A DNA stretch of 64,000 bases from Apoderus coryli (lineage: Eukaryota; Arthropoda; Insecta; Coleoptera; Attelabidae): contig OU452214.1 in assembly GCA_911728435.2 (NCBI GenBank), forward strand, positions 9,984,105-10,048,104. Direction: 5' to 3'. The notes beneath the pieces were generated by a model, which made no database searches, was not told the origin of the DNA, and was given only the letters and a program-made list of their open reading frames with translations. The position numbers and the translations under genes are program-made. This document shows, one piece after another, positions 53,776 through 64,000 of this stretch. Positions within the stretch are counted from its first letter, which is position 1. Each line of letters opens with the position of its first letter.

Positions 53776-56700
53776 TTATTGATTTGGAAGAGGACAAACC
53801 TTCGCAATAGGTCTTTTGTAAACCCCGTCCTTGGTTTTCACTGTCACCACTCTAACGTGACCGTCAGAACCAGGATGTATGTCAATAATACGACCAAGGG
53901 ACCACTGCAAGGGTGGTTTAAGTTCATCTTTTAATAAAACCAACGTATTAGTTTCCAATTTAGTAGAAGTTGAAAACCACTTTGATCGCTGTTGTAATGT
54001 ATGCAAGTATTCAGAACTCCACCGCTTCCAAAAACTTGCATGCAATTGCTGCAATAACTGCCAACGATTAAGTCTATTAGGGTTAATATTGGACAAATCT
54101 GGGTAGGAAACTGAATTAAGCGGTTCCAACGTCAGAAAATGCCCTGGAGTTAAAGGGTGTAAATCGTTAGGGTCGATACTCTGAGCACAAAGTGGACGTG
54201 AATTTAATACAGACTCTACTAGAGTCAAAAAAGTATAAAATTCTTCAAAACTAAATATTTGCTCTCCGACTACCCTATATAGATGTGTCTTAACAGATTT
54301 TACTCCTGCTTCCACAAGTCCATTAAAATGGGGTGCAGAAGGAGGATTAAAGTGCCATCTAATATTCAGTTCCTGAGATGTTTCTTTCGAAAGTGAGATT
54401 AGTTGGGCATTCGCTCCGACGAAATTTTTACCATTGTCACTATAAATATCAGAACATCTGCCTCTCCTAGCCACAAATCTCTTGAAAGCTGCCAAAAAAG
54501 CTTCAGATGTAAGATCTGACACCAATTCCAGGTGTATAGCCTTTGTAGCACAACATACAAAAATACATATGTAAGATTTCAAACGGACAGAGCCACGAAT
54601 TCTATTCATGACAATAGAAAATGGTCCTGCGTAGTCGACTGCTACGTGCGAAAAACATTTTAATTGCGATATTCTGCATGTAGGTAGATCTCCCATGTAA
54701 GGGATGGCAACTTTAGGACTAGCACGAAAACATTTTACGCATTTTGAAATGCATTTTTTGATAACTCTACGAGCTGATAAAATCCAGAATTGTTGCAATA
54801 TCAAATGATGAATAGTTTTCAATCCTGGATGTAAAAATTCCTTATGAACCCTTTCAATTACCAATTCTGTAAGCTTGTGATTTGAGGGTAAAAGTAATGG
54901 ATGTTTAACATCATACGCCAAGGAGGAATGACGTAATCGACCGCCGACCCTGAGGAGTCCGTGTTCATCAAGAAACGGCGCCAATTTCCGAAAATTTTTT
55001 GGCAAAATTAGACTATTTTGTATTTTAGATATTATCTCCGAAAAGGTTACACATTGTACCCTCTTAACAATTATTAACAATGAGTTGTTAAGCTCAGTAT
55101 TGGTTAGTTTACAATCTTTATTATTAAAATTTTTAAATAGGCGATTTTTAAGTATGACTACAAACCAATTACAATAGGCTAGAATACGTTGTATTTTTGA
55201 TAAAGACGAAAAGTGGTCTAGAAGGTAATCTACGATTTGATAAGATTCTAAGCAATCACTCTGATTTTCCACAAGCAAAACCGCTTTTCGTTCCTCACAG
55301 TAAATATCAGAGGCATCATGTACATCATCTCTGGAACAAGGCCATGTATTCTTATCACGCATCAGAAATTCTGGACCATACCACCATAACTTATGAGATA
55401 TAAGTTCTAGGGGAAAGACTCCTTTACTAGCACAATCAGCAGAATTATGTAACGATTGTACATAATGCCATGAGTCGAAATGAACATTCTCTTGAATGTG
55501 TGCTACTCGATTTGCAACAAATACTTTCCAACGGTGCGGGGATGAGGAAAGCCACGCTAAAACAATCTGAGAATCCGACCAAGCATATATTTTATCTATG
55601 GTTACAAAAGTAGAATAAGTTTTCTTAACGAAAGTAATAAGGTCTGTGAGAAGCACTGCAGCACAGAGCTCTAATCGAGGAATAGATTGTGTTTTTAAGG
55701 GATTGACACGAGTTTTTGCAATTACGAAACAAATTTTAATACTACCATCAGTATATTCGATACGAAAATAGACAACAGCTGCATAGCCAATCATAGAAGC
55801 ATCGCAAAATCCATGAATATCCACTCGAAAAACTGCATCTAGCGACAAGCATCTAGCAATTTGAACATTCGATAGTTCTGGCATTTCACGAAGTATCCTT
55901 TCCCATTTCGCTACTATAAAATCCGGAGCAAGTACATCCCAGTCAATATTTGCAGCCCAAAGCTGTTGCATTAAATGTTTTGCAAGTAAGGTTATTGGCG
56001 ATAAAAATCCAAGTGGGTCAAAAATACGAGCAATTTGAGAAAGAATATTTCTTTTTGTACAAGGTTTGTCAAGAGGTTGACAACGAAAGAAAAATATGTC
56101 TCTATTAGGATCCCATTGTAGTCCTAGTACTTTAACAAAACTAGGTTCTTCCTTGTCGAATGAAAACAAATGCTGGTCAATATCTGAGGATGCCACAGAA
56201 GAAAGAAACTCAGGACTATTACTTGCAAATTTGCGAAGCTGGAAACCTGCAGATTCTAACAATGAACACAATTCCTTCTGTAGTGAGATAGCTTCTTTGG
56301 TTGAAGAAGCACCACAAACAATATCATCAACATAAATATTATTTTGTAATACCTTACAAGCTCTTGGGTAATTTTCCTCTTCTAACGATGCGAGATGCAA
56401 TAAGGTTCTGATGGCTAGAAATGGAGCCGAAACTACCCCAAACGAAACAGTATTTAATTGATAGTGACCTATAGGGCCGATAGGCGAAAAGCGCCACAAT
56501 ATCCTTTGATATTTTCTATGCGAAGGCGAAACCAAAATTTGACGGTACATTTGCTTAATGTCAGCCACGAAAGCAATATTATGTAAACGAAACAATAATA
56601 AGACTTCAACAATGTCTGTTTGTAGTTTAGGACCTGTCAACAAACAGTCATTTAACGATACATTTTTAGATCCTTTAGCACTAGCGTCGAACACGACTCG

Positions 56701-59037
56701 AAGTTTCGTCGTAGTACTGTCAGGTTTAACGACACAGTGATGAGGAAGAAAATAGCTATTTTTAGTACACATATGATTTGCTTCAACAACACTCATGTGT
56801 CCACTGTCTAAATAATCTTGCATAAAACTTGAGTACATTTTATGCAATTCTGAATTTTTTGTGAAACGATTTTCTAACAATAAAAAACGTCGATGTGCCA
56901 TAGAAAACGTGTCTCCTATATCAGGTTCTATTTCATGTTTAAACGGTAAACTAACTATAAATCTACCCGAAGTATCCCTAGTAACAGTTTTTTGAAATAA
57001 TTCTTCGCATTTAATCTCCTCTGGCGACAAAAAAGATTTATTATCGATACGCTCAAGTTCCCAGAATTTTTTAATATTATTATTCAATTCTAATTCGATA
57101 GAACTACAAAAAGAAAGTATAGATGAATTTAAAGCTACGGGATTTTGAATTTTTCCAAGTAAAATCCAACCAAATTCTGTTTCTAAGGCGGTAGGTTGCC
57201 CTGGTTTTCCCATAATACGACCTGATTTAAGAATAAATGGCACAAGTTCAGCACCTATAAGCATTTCAACGGGTTTCGATATATAAAATTTGCTATCAGC
57301 CAAATTAAGATTATCCAAGTATTTCCAAGACGAACGGTTTATGTTTATGCCAGGCATATTTGCACATATACGAGGTAAAATAACCGCTTCAAATGAAAAT
57401 GTAGGCGAAGATTTACCAGTGGGTTTAACTATACAAGAAGTCATGCCCTTTGACGAAGAAGTAGTTATTTGATTTATGCCAATAATTGGAAGAGAACAAC
57501 TTGTTCTAGAAAGTCCTAATCTTTGAACGCAACTTTCTACAATAAAATTAGCTTGACTTGCTGTATCAATCAAAGCTCTAACAATTAGGAATGTGCCATA
57601 AGCATCTTGAACCTCCACTAAAGCAGTAGATAAAAGAACTGTTGAAGTGGAACACCCTGTATATGAGTGACAACTAACTACAGGATCTGAACTCTCCTGT
57701 GTACTTTCTGAAATATTTGACGAAGTATTTTGCATTTGAATCTGTGTGTTTGACGACGTATTAGAATTTGAATATGTATTATTTAAATGCAACAATGTAT
57801 GATGTTTGTTTGAACAAACGCGACACGAAAATGTAGATTTACAATCTTTAACACGGTGAGACGAATATAAACAATTAATGCATAAATTTAATTGTTTAAT
57901 GTAGGCAAAACGGTCTTGAGGAGACTTCGAAATGAAATTAGGACATTGAGCGAGAGATCGATGATTTTTCGTATTGCAAAGATTACAATTTTTATTACGA
58001 GGGCTAGTTAATACTGTATTTGAAACAAAAGCAGATCTAGAATTTCTCTGTGGAGTACCAACATATTGATTCAATGAAGATTTTTTATAACTATAACTAT
58101 TTGACTTGACATTTAAAGCTTCATCAAACTCAAGTGCTTCCACAGCTCGACAACGACTATCTAAAAAATCATAAAGTTCTTTATACTTAGGTATGTCCGA
58201 TTCTGTATACTGATATTCAAAATTTGCTTTAAGTTCATTATCAACTTTTTCGGAAAGCATCATAAATAATAAGAAATCCCATTCATCGACCTTAAAACCT
58301 AAATTTCTTAGACATTCAATGTTATTCGAAAAAACTTCCAACAATTTTCTAAGTTCATTAGAACATTTTGATTTAACAATACTACAACTTTTTAGTTCCC
58401 TATAATACCTGGAAGCCAGTCGTCTTTTACTTTGATACTTTTTGATAAGTGCATCATAGGCTTTTTGATAATTTTGTTCCGAAACTGTCAACGATCTAAT
58501 AGTATTCAAAGCATCTTTTTCTAACGATAATCGCAAATAATCAAATTTCTCTGCATCAGACAAACTAGAATTTTCATGTATTAATCTATTGAACAAATCA
58601 AAAAAATTAGGCCATTTTTCAAAATCACCATCAAACACCGGCAACGTAACCCTAGGCAATTTTACTTGTGATGTTGAAGCTGCTTCTATAACATTTGTAG
58701 CTAATGGACTATTAGCCAACAGATTTTCCGAGAAAATTTGATATTTGAGAGCTTTTGTTTGGTAATAAAAGTTATCTGTATCTTTCCTTATGGAGTCTTG
58801 TACTTTAAAATCTTCGTCGGACGCTACTAACCCGATAATATCATTATGAACACTATCAAACGAGTGATAATGATCTTCTAAATGCTCTAAACAAGCCTGA
58901 AACTGAAGAATTTTAGCAGGATCTACTTGAACCTGATTACCCAATCGATATGCATCCACGATCCGATTAATGAAAGTCAATCTTCTCTTTTCCAACACAG
59001 AAATCCTCCGTTCTATATCGCCGCCTTTTTCTGTCAT
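53776..59037 (-). CDS. BEL/Pao Gag-Pol polyprotein, 1753 codons, intact
   Basis: One uninterrupted frame. A DUF1759 Gag-like region (about 125-300) is followed by Cys/His knuckles (351-415, CNLCNTKNHRSLAQC to CRVCSNKHHTLLH). The protease site is DTAS (Asp491). RT has D826 (FVADIKQMYR) and IYVDD (D904, D905). RNase H-like motifs are FCDAS (D1079), LELCAA (E1123) and WSDS (D1155). Integrase zinc ligands are H1398, H1403, C1433, C1436, and the integrase triad is D1468, D1534 and E1576. The C-terminal domain has WQLLQQLHASFWKRWSSEYL. In the protease the third residue is Ala where BEL/Pao 1 has Gly; many pepsin-like retroviral-type sites tolerate DTG/DSG/DTA. No lesion is visible, so coding competence is likely. 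Confidence 0.95.
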   Translation of the reverse strand: MTEKGGDIERRISVLEKRRLTFINRIVDAYRLGNQVQVDPAKILQFQACLEHLEDHYHSFDSVHNDIIGLVASDEDFKVQDSIRKDTDNFYYQTKALKYQIFSENLLANSPLATNVIEAASTSQVKLPRVTLPVFDGDFEKWPNFFDLFNRLIHENSSLSDAEKFDYLRLSLEKDALNTIRSLTVSEQNYQKAYDALIKKYQSKRRLASRYYRELKSCSIVKSKCSNELRKLLEVFSNNIECLRNLGFKVDEWDFLLFMMLSEKVDNELKANFEYQYTESDIPKYKELYDFLDSRCRAVEALEFDEALNVKSNSYSYKKSSLNQYVGTPQRNSRSAFVSNTVLTSPRNKNCNLCNTKNHRSLAQCPNFISKSPQDRFAYIKQLNLCINCLYSSHRVKDCKSTFSCRVCSNKHHTLLHLNNTYSNSNTSSNTQIQMQNTSSNISESTQESSDPVVSCHSYTGCSTSTVLLSTALVEVQDAYGTFLIVRALIDTASQANFIVESCVQRLGLSRTSCSLPIIGINQITTSSSKGMTSCIVKPTGKSSPTFSFEAVILPRICANMPGININRSSWKYLDNLNLADSKFYISKPVEMLIGAELVPFILKSGRIMGKPGQPTALETEFGWILLGKIQNPVALNSSILSFCSSIELELNNNIKKFWELERIDNKSFLSPEEIKCEELFQKTVTRDTSGRFIVSLPFKHEIEPDIGDTFSMAHRRFLLLENRFTKNSELHKMYSSFMQDYLDSGHMSVVEANHMCTKNSYFLPHHCVVKPDSTTTKLRVVFDASAKGSKNVSLNDCLLTGPKLQTDIVEVLLLFRLHNIAFVADIKQMYRQILVSPSHRKYQRILWRFSPIGPIGHYQLNTVSFGVVSAPFLAIRTLLHLASLEEENYPRACKVLQNNIYVDDIVCGASSTKEAISLQKELCSLLESAGFQLRKFASNSPEFLSSVASSDIDQHLFSFDKEEPSFVKVLGLQWDPNRDIFFFRCQPLDKPCTKRNILSQIARIFDPLGFLSPITLLAKHLMQQLWAANIDWDVLAPDFIVAKWERILREMPELSNVQIARCLSLDAVFRVDIHGFCDASMIGYAAVVYFRIEYTDGSIKICFVIAKTRVNPLKTQSIPRLELCAAVLLTDLITFVKKTYSTFVTIDKIYAWSDSQIVLAWLSSSPHRWKVFVANRVAHIQENVHFDSWHYVQSLHNSADCASKGVFPLELISHKLWWYGPEFLMRDKNTWPCSRDDVHDASDIYCEERKAVLLVENQSDCLESYQIVDYLLDHFSSLSKIQRILAYCNWFVVILKNRLFKNFNNKDCKLTNTELNNSLLIIVKRVQCVTFSEIISKIQNSLILPKNFRKLAPFLDEHGLLRVGGRLRHSSLAYDVKHPLLLPSNHKLTELVIERVHKEFLHPGLKTIHHLILQQFWILSARRVIKKCISKCVKCFRASPKVAIPYMGDLPTCRISQLKCFSHVAVDYAGPFSIVMNRIRGSVRLKSYICIFVCCATKAIHLELVSDLTSEAFLAAFKRFVARRGRCSDIYSDNGKNFVGANAQLISLSKETSQELNIRWHFNPPSAPHFNGLVEAGVKSVKTHLYRVVGEQIFSFEEFYTFLTLVESVLNSRPLCAQSIDPNDLHPLTPGHFLTLEPLNSVSYPDLSNINPNRLNRWQLLQQLHASFWKRWSSEYLHTLQQRSKWFSTSTKLETNTLVLLKDELKPPLQWSLGRIIDIHPGSDGHVRVVTVKTKDGVYKRPIAKVCPLPNQ

Positions 59038-59483
59038 TATTGTTTGTAGAACAAATTATTGAAAAAGAAAACTACAGTACGAGTATACGAAAATTAATTA
59101 TTATAAGGGTTATAAATGAAAATTTTGATTCGATTTGTATATCTACGAGATAGATGCTATGTATTCTGTGATAACTAAACGAAACGAAAGCATATAATAT
59201 GATAAAATAGTAAGATATTTTATGCAAACGATATACAAAACGACAAAATCGAAAGAAATGAAAATCGAGAAATTATATACCTATCGAATATGTGGCAAAA
59301 ATACAGCGATCAAAATAGTAAACAAATTGAAACGAGAGCGATAGATATTCTACTATACCTATACCAATACAACAAAATAGGTAGGATAGCGCAAAAAATT
59401 CTTTTGATAAAAACACTTGCTTTTGTATGAAATAAAATAAATTCAAGATGGCTAAATATTTAAAAATTGAAATTAAACAATTT

Positions 59484-59498
59484 GGCGAAGAAGGGCCA
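59484..59498 (-). promoter_or_regulatory. Candidate primer binding site of BEL/Pao 2
   Basis: The plus strand GGCGAAGAAGGGCCA ends in CCA five bases from the 5' LTR, as expected for a tRNA 3'-end match. I cannot assign the tRNA. Confidence 0.5.
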
Positions 59499-59503
59499 AA
59501 TGA

Positions 59504-59909
59504 TGTATAGTAAATGCAATGATTAACTATTTTTTCTTTAATGGACTGTATTAGTAGGTTGCACAAGTTCAATATTTAAATTCCAATTTTTTTTTCTGTT
59601 AAGATAATAGAGCGACGCGATTAAAATTAACGTGGCCTACCTTTTAATGCTGCAGTTCTGTTGCGGGGCCCCGTTCTAATCCAATCTGCTGTCACTCTCC
59701 AATAACTTTTTGTTTAAATAAAAAGGACGGCCAACTTTCTGCCAACGTTATTATTTCTTCTCCCCGGTCTATCTATTCAAAAAAACGGTCACGAACCAAA
59801 ATTATGCGCGGCACTTGTGCGCCCCAGCAATTAATGGTTTATCGATAATCATTGAACAATTGATAGAATAATTTTCTTATTTATTTATTACTAGCGATAT
59901 GCTCGTACA
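59504..59909 (-). repeat. BEL/Pao 2 5' LTR (406 bp)
   Basis: Same termini as 53124-53604 but lacking the 75-bp block. Because this LTR drives transcription, the deletion may matter for promoter strength. Confidence 0.93.
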
Positions 59910-59914
59910 TTATT

Positions 59915-62135
59915 GAAATAGTGTGCGAAAAGAATACATCATGCAATTATTTGCATTTTTCGACAAATTCCATACAAATTGCATATTTTTCAATTTATGT
60001 GCATATTTTGCATTTTTTCGATAACTCTAGAAATTTTTTATGCTACATGGTTTGGTTTAATCAAAAAATGTTATTAAAATAGACTGCGGAAAAAATTCAT
60101 AATGCATTTTTTTGGAAATTCTAGACAAATTGCATATTTTTCAATTTATGTGCATATTTTGCATTTTTTCGATAACTCTAGAAATTTGTCATGCTATATG
60201 GTTTGGTTTAATCAAAAAATGTTATTGAGATAGACTGCGGAAAAAATGCATCATGCATTTTTTGACAAATTCTAGACAAATTGCATATTTTGCATTTTTT
60301 CGATAAATCGAGAAATTTCTTTATAGCTAGGTATATGGTTTTTTTACTCAAATGTTATTGAAATAGAGTGCGAAAAGAATACATCATGCAATTATTTGCA
60401 TTTTTTGACAAATTTTAGACAAATTGCATATTTTTCAATTTATGTGCATATTTTGCATTTTTTCGATAACTCTAGAAATTTGTCATGCTATATGGTTTGG
60501 TTTAATCAAAAAATGTTATTGAGATAGACTGCGGAAAAAATGCATCATGCATTTGTTGACAAATTCTAGACAAATTGCATTTTTGTCTATTTATGTGCAT
60601 ATTTTGCATTTTTTCGATAAATTTAGAAATTTCTTTATAGCTATATGGTTGTTTTACTCAAATGTTATTGAGGTTAATTGCGAAAAAAATACATGATGCA
60701 TTCATTTGCATTTTTTGACAAACTCTAGACATATTGCATTTTTTCCTATTTATGTGCATATTTTGCATTATTTAGATAACTTGACAAATTCTAGACAATT
60801 AGCATTTTTTTCAATTTATGTACATATTTTGCATTTTTTCGATAATTCTAGAAGTTTCTTTATAGCTAGGTATATGGTTTTTTTACTCAAAAAATATTGA
60901 AATAGAGTGCGAAAAGAATACATCATGCAATTATTAGCATTTTTCGACAAATGGTTTGGTTTAATCAAAAAATGTTATTGAGATAGACTGCGGAAAAAAA
61001 TGCATCATGCATTTTTTGATAAATTCTAGACAAATTGAATTTTTTTTCTATTTATGTGCATATTTTGCATTTTTTCGATAACTCTATATATTTTTTAAGC
61101 TACATGGTTGGTTAAATCAAAGGTTATTGAGAAAGAGTGTGGCAAAAATGCATCTTGATTTATCTGCATTTTTTGACAAATTCTAAACATATTGCATTTT
61201 TTTCAATTTATGTGCATATTTTGCATTTTTTCGATAGTTCTAGAAAGTTTTTTATAGCTAGGTATATGGTTTTTTTACTCAAATGTTATTGAAATAGTGT
61301 GCGAAAGGAATACATCATGCAATTATTTGCATTTTTCGACAAATTCTATACAAATTGCATATTTTTCAGTTTATGTGCATATTTTGCATTTTTTCGATAA
61401 CTCTAGAAATTTTTTTTGCTACAGGGTTTGGTTTAATCAAAAAATGTTATTGAGATAAACTGCGGAAAAAATGTGTCATGCATTTTTTGACAAATTCTAG
61501 ACAAATAGCATTTTTTTCTATTTATGTGCATATTTTACACATGGTTGTTTAAATCAAATGATATTGAGATAGAGTGCAGAAAAAATGCATCATGCATTTA
61601 TTTGAATTTTTTGACAAGCTCTAGACAAATTGGATTTTTTCCTATTTATTTTGCATTTTGTCGATAACTCTAGAACTTGTTTTATAGCTACATGGTTGGT
61701 TAAATCAAATGTTATTGAGATTGAGTGCGGAAAAAATACATCATGCAAATGTTCGGTTTGATGAAAGAAACCATTTAGTAGCTTATAATAACACGGAAAG
61801 AAGATGTAAAGTTTGTGGCAAAAAAGCTCATTTTGTGTGCAAAAAATGTAATATTGGTCGGCATCCAAAATACTGTTTTGAAAAATACCACACTAAGTAA
61901 ACCACTGCAACTAATATAATAAAAATAAATTTGCATTTTTTTAACTTTTTTTGGATTTTATTTAATGCATTTTTAGTAAAAAAAGTAAAATCAACTTAAT
62001 TTTAAACTTTATACAATAATGGGTTAATCAAAAAATGTTATTGAGATAGAATGCGGAAAAAATGCATCATGAATTTTTTGACAAATTCTAGACAAATTGG
62101 ATTTTTTTCTATTCGTGTGCACATTTTGCATTTTT
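59915..62135. repeat. Tandem satellite array, right part
   Basis: The array continues the left part with the same boxes (tttgcattttttcgata, ctctagaaattt, atgttattga, catcatgca) but is more divergent, with truncated and rearranged monomers (for example near 60780 and 60940). A piggyBac-type fragment interrupts it at 61740-61900. Confidence 0.88.
61740..61901 (+). pseudogene. piggyBac-type transposase C-terminal Cys-rich domain
   Basis: The plus-strand frame encodes NVRFDERNHLVAYNNTERRC, KVCGKKAHFVCKKCNIGRH and CFEKYHTK, then a TAA. The CxxC, CxxC, H, C, H pattern and the terminal YHTK match the C-terminal Cys-rich domain of piggyBac-like transposases. Only about 50 residues remain. The DDE core is not in the window. 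Confidence 0.75.
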
Positions 62136-62264
62136 TCCAATTGATAATGAGGCGGAGCTCCACCTAATTGAAACTACATGGTTTTCTCCTGTTTAAAAAA
62201 ATTTCTTCTAATTATACATGAAGTTGGTGTAGAAGAAAAGCCTAAACCTAAACCTAAAGGTACT

Positions 62265-62880
62265 ATTAAATATCGGCCCAATGTTCCACCCCACACATCA
62301 ATGGACCACCTATTTCAATTGCTGATGATTTTGTATTCATGTGGATTGGAGTCAGAATAATAATGGTCGTTGTGTCTGTTCACGAGGCTATTGTAGTGAA
62401 ATGTATATTCGTCACTAAATAACACATTATCAGAAAATGCTTCATTTGCTGCCACTTTATCTAACACCCACTTGCAAAATTAAATTCTATTGTCAAAATC
62501 ATTTCCATAAAGCTTTTGAGAAAGCTGAATTTTCTAAGCATGAAATCTATGTTTTTTAACCACTCGTGAAATACTTGCCTGACTAATATTGGTGTTGTCG
62601 AATATCTGATATTAGGATTTTTGATTACTGAACCAACTGTAGCAAAAATAGTTTGTCCATTTTCGGTGACAGGTTTCCTTGTAACGTAGTTCTTATAGCT
62701 AACACTTTCAGTTTCCTTAAACTGATTTAAAAGTCTCTGAAAAGCAGCTGGTTTTGGATGATTTCGTATGGGAAACCTTTGAGCAGAAACTCGAGAAGCC
62801 ATTGAAGAATTTTGATGGCATCCTCCATGGATCAATATGATATCAATACGTTGTTCTTTTGAGTAAATAATCTTCATTTT
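62265..62880 (-). pseudogene. Tc1/mariner-type transposase, N-terminal half
   Basis: A minus-strand frame from ATG 62877 encodes KIIYSKEQRIDIILIHGGCH, MASRVSAQRFPIRNHPKPAA and FQRLLNQFKETESVSYKNYV with an HTH linker GSVIKNPNIR. After frameshifts it continues to DNRI-FCKWVLDKVAANEA and DNVLFSDEYTFHYNSLVNRH (first catalytic Asp) and DSNPHEYK near 62270. It is the same family as the pieces at 31551-31784 and 32960-33415. Truncated; no TIR seen. Confidence 0.82.
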
Positions 62881-62971
62881 AATAAAGCAACACCAAAACT
62901 AACAATTGTAAATCAACAACATTTAGTAAAGCATGAACAGCAAACTGCAAAAGGCCGAATGACTTCGATCA

Positions 62972-64000
62972 ATGGCCTTTTGGCATTCTGCACCAATAAA
63001 GTACGTTCTATTATTATTATTTTGTGAACTTTTTGAAACTATTGAATCTTTTGACAGTCTGTTGGATGTAATATTTTTAGGCGACTTTAATGTTTCGAAT
63101 TATGTGCTTGCTAATAACACCCACAAACTCTATCGTTGTTTAAATAACTTCTCTGTTTTTTTCGGTCTTAGTCAATGTAATAATATCTTGAATGGTCAAG
63201 GTCAATTACTTGACTTAGTTTTTTCGAATTTATTGTGCAGAGTAGAGCATAATAATCATCGAATGCTTATTGAAGACAATTACCATCCTGCATTAATAAT
63301 CAGCATCGATAACTTTGTTAACAAGGACCAAACTCAGTTTACACATAACGCGTTACACAGAACCTATAACTTTAAAAAGACAGATTTTGTAATGTTGTTT
63401 GACGCTGTGTGTTTAATTGATTGGTCATATTTGGATGCTATTAATGATGTATGTGAACACTGCACTAGATCATTTTTACAATAAATTATATTCCATTTTA
63501 GATACATATGTTCCGTCGTATAAAAATTATAAAAGAAAATTTCCATGTTGGTACACCAGCAGGCTAATTAAAAATATTAAACTCAAAGCAAAATTCTTTC
63601 AAAAATACATAATCACTAGAGACAATAAAGTTCTAATTCAATTTAAAAATTCGAGACGTTTGTGTAAGGAAGAGCAGAAGGTTGCGTTTAGTGAGTATAT
63701 CTCTAGAGTGCAGAGTTCTCTCAATGACGATCCTCTTTTTTCCATAACAAAACTGGAACCTCGCGTATCCCAGCCACTATGTGGAAGGACGATCCATCTT
63801 ATTCTGATCCTCAAGCAATTGTCGACTCGTTTGCTACCTTCTTCCATAGTGTTTTTCTTAAATCATCTAGTTATCTTGTGCCGAATGTTCCTGGAAGCTC
63901 TAATACTGTCAATATCGGGCAGATTGAGCTGTCAGACATATTTGCAGCTTCTAAACGCCTTAAAAATAAATTTACCTCTGGATATGATAATATTCCCTCT
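62972..64000 (+). mobile_element. LINE N: endonuclease to RT start, runs off the window
   Basis: The plus-strand frame at 62972-63484 encodes VIFLGDFNVSNYV, LSQCNNILNGQGQLLDLVFS and DNYHPALIIS, the apurinic-like endonuclease C-terminal motifs of Jockey/CR1 LINEs. Downstream frames encode FPCWYTSRLIKNIKLKAKFF, FSEYISRVQSSLNDDPLFF, SYSDPQAIVDSFATFFHSVF and, at the window end, SAASKRLKNKF-like sequence with SGYDNIPS, the start of RT. Frameshifts occur near 63484 and 63745. The RT catalytic region should lie just right of the window. Confidence 0.88.

Larger units (their letters stand above)
53124..59909 (-). mobile_element. BEL/Pao LTR retrotransposon 2, full length, LTRs of unequal length
   Basis: The element is flanked by TTATT (53119-53123 and 59910-59914). 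Its 3' LTR is 481 bp and its 5' LTR 406 bp; they match except for one 75-bp block and scattered changes. A single 1753-codon frame lies between. Protein identity with BEL/Pao 1 is partial by eye, and the LTRs are unrelated, so this is a separate family. Confidence 0.95.

Noticed and set aside
46253..59909. Endogenous retrovirus with envelope
   Set aside because: Neither BEL/Pao element has an open frame after integrase; the C-terminal domain is the usual BEL DUF5641-type tail.
44160..62135. CRISPR-like or VNTR defence array
   Set aside because: Repeats are long, contiguous and diverged, with no unique spacers; this is a eukaryotic satellite.
1..64000. tRNA, rRNA or snRNA genes
   Set aside because: No cloverleaf with A and B boxes or rRNA core was seen; the tRNA-Tyr-like 19-mer at 52335 is a primer binding site.

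Overview
The window looks like AT-rich nuclear DNA from an insect with a large, transposon-filled genome. The evidence is intron-split host exons, BEL/Pao LTR elements, mariner elements, many non-LTR fragments and a satellite array. The order of insect cannot be fixed from sequence alone. No bacterial operon, CRISPR array, rRNA gene or tRNA gene is visible.

Host genes. The left 11 kb carries the first four coding exons of a lysosomal alpha-mannosidase (GH38) gene on the minus strand: exon 1 with a signal peptide at 10814-10942, exon 2 at 5548-5650, exon 3 at 5406-5487 and exon 4 at 3044-3229. All exon phases agree, and the rest of the gene lies left of the window. Two further minus-strand exons with matching phase (31115-31336 and 28086-28264) probably start an unidentified Ser/Lys/Arg-rich protein. 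A possible plus-strand exon at 26887-27077 encodes a Psq/CENP-B type helix-turn-helix.

Mobile DNA, left to right. 0-11 kb: mannosidase introns filled with non-LTR (LINE) fragments and the remnant of an inverted-repeat DNA transposon (arms 7517-7614 and 10592-10689). 11-20 kb: more LINE pieces, a LINE split by a 1169-bp ACGT-rich inverted-repeat element (15445-16613), and a second inverted-repeat element (12958-13982). 20-26 kb: a mariner whose TA-flanked ends lie at 20177 and 25840; it now contains a foreign intronless ORF and a LINE with a 9-bp target duplication. 26-34 kb: a fold-back MITE, large palindromes, two LINEs and a hollowed-out mariner. 34-41 kb: a loose 6.8-kb inverted structure enclosing a complete Tc1/mariner element (35128-37214) with 340-bp terminal repeats and an open 370-codon DD41D transposase. 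44-62 kb: a tandem satellite with a monomer near 166 bp, interrupted by two BEL/Pao retrotransposons (46253-52871 and 53124-59909). Each has LTRs, a 5-bp target duplication and an uninterrupted Gag-Pol frame of more than 1700 codons. The window ends in the endonuclease-RT region of another LINE.

The two BEL/Pao copies and the DD41D mariner look young and potentially competent. Almost everything else is broken and nested. I found no clear new defence or metabolic system. The most unusual items are the captured host-like ORF inside the mariner, the ACGT-rich element, the satellite that received two BEL insertions, and a hammerhead-core-like motif at 33952-33980.
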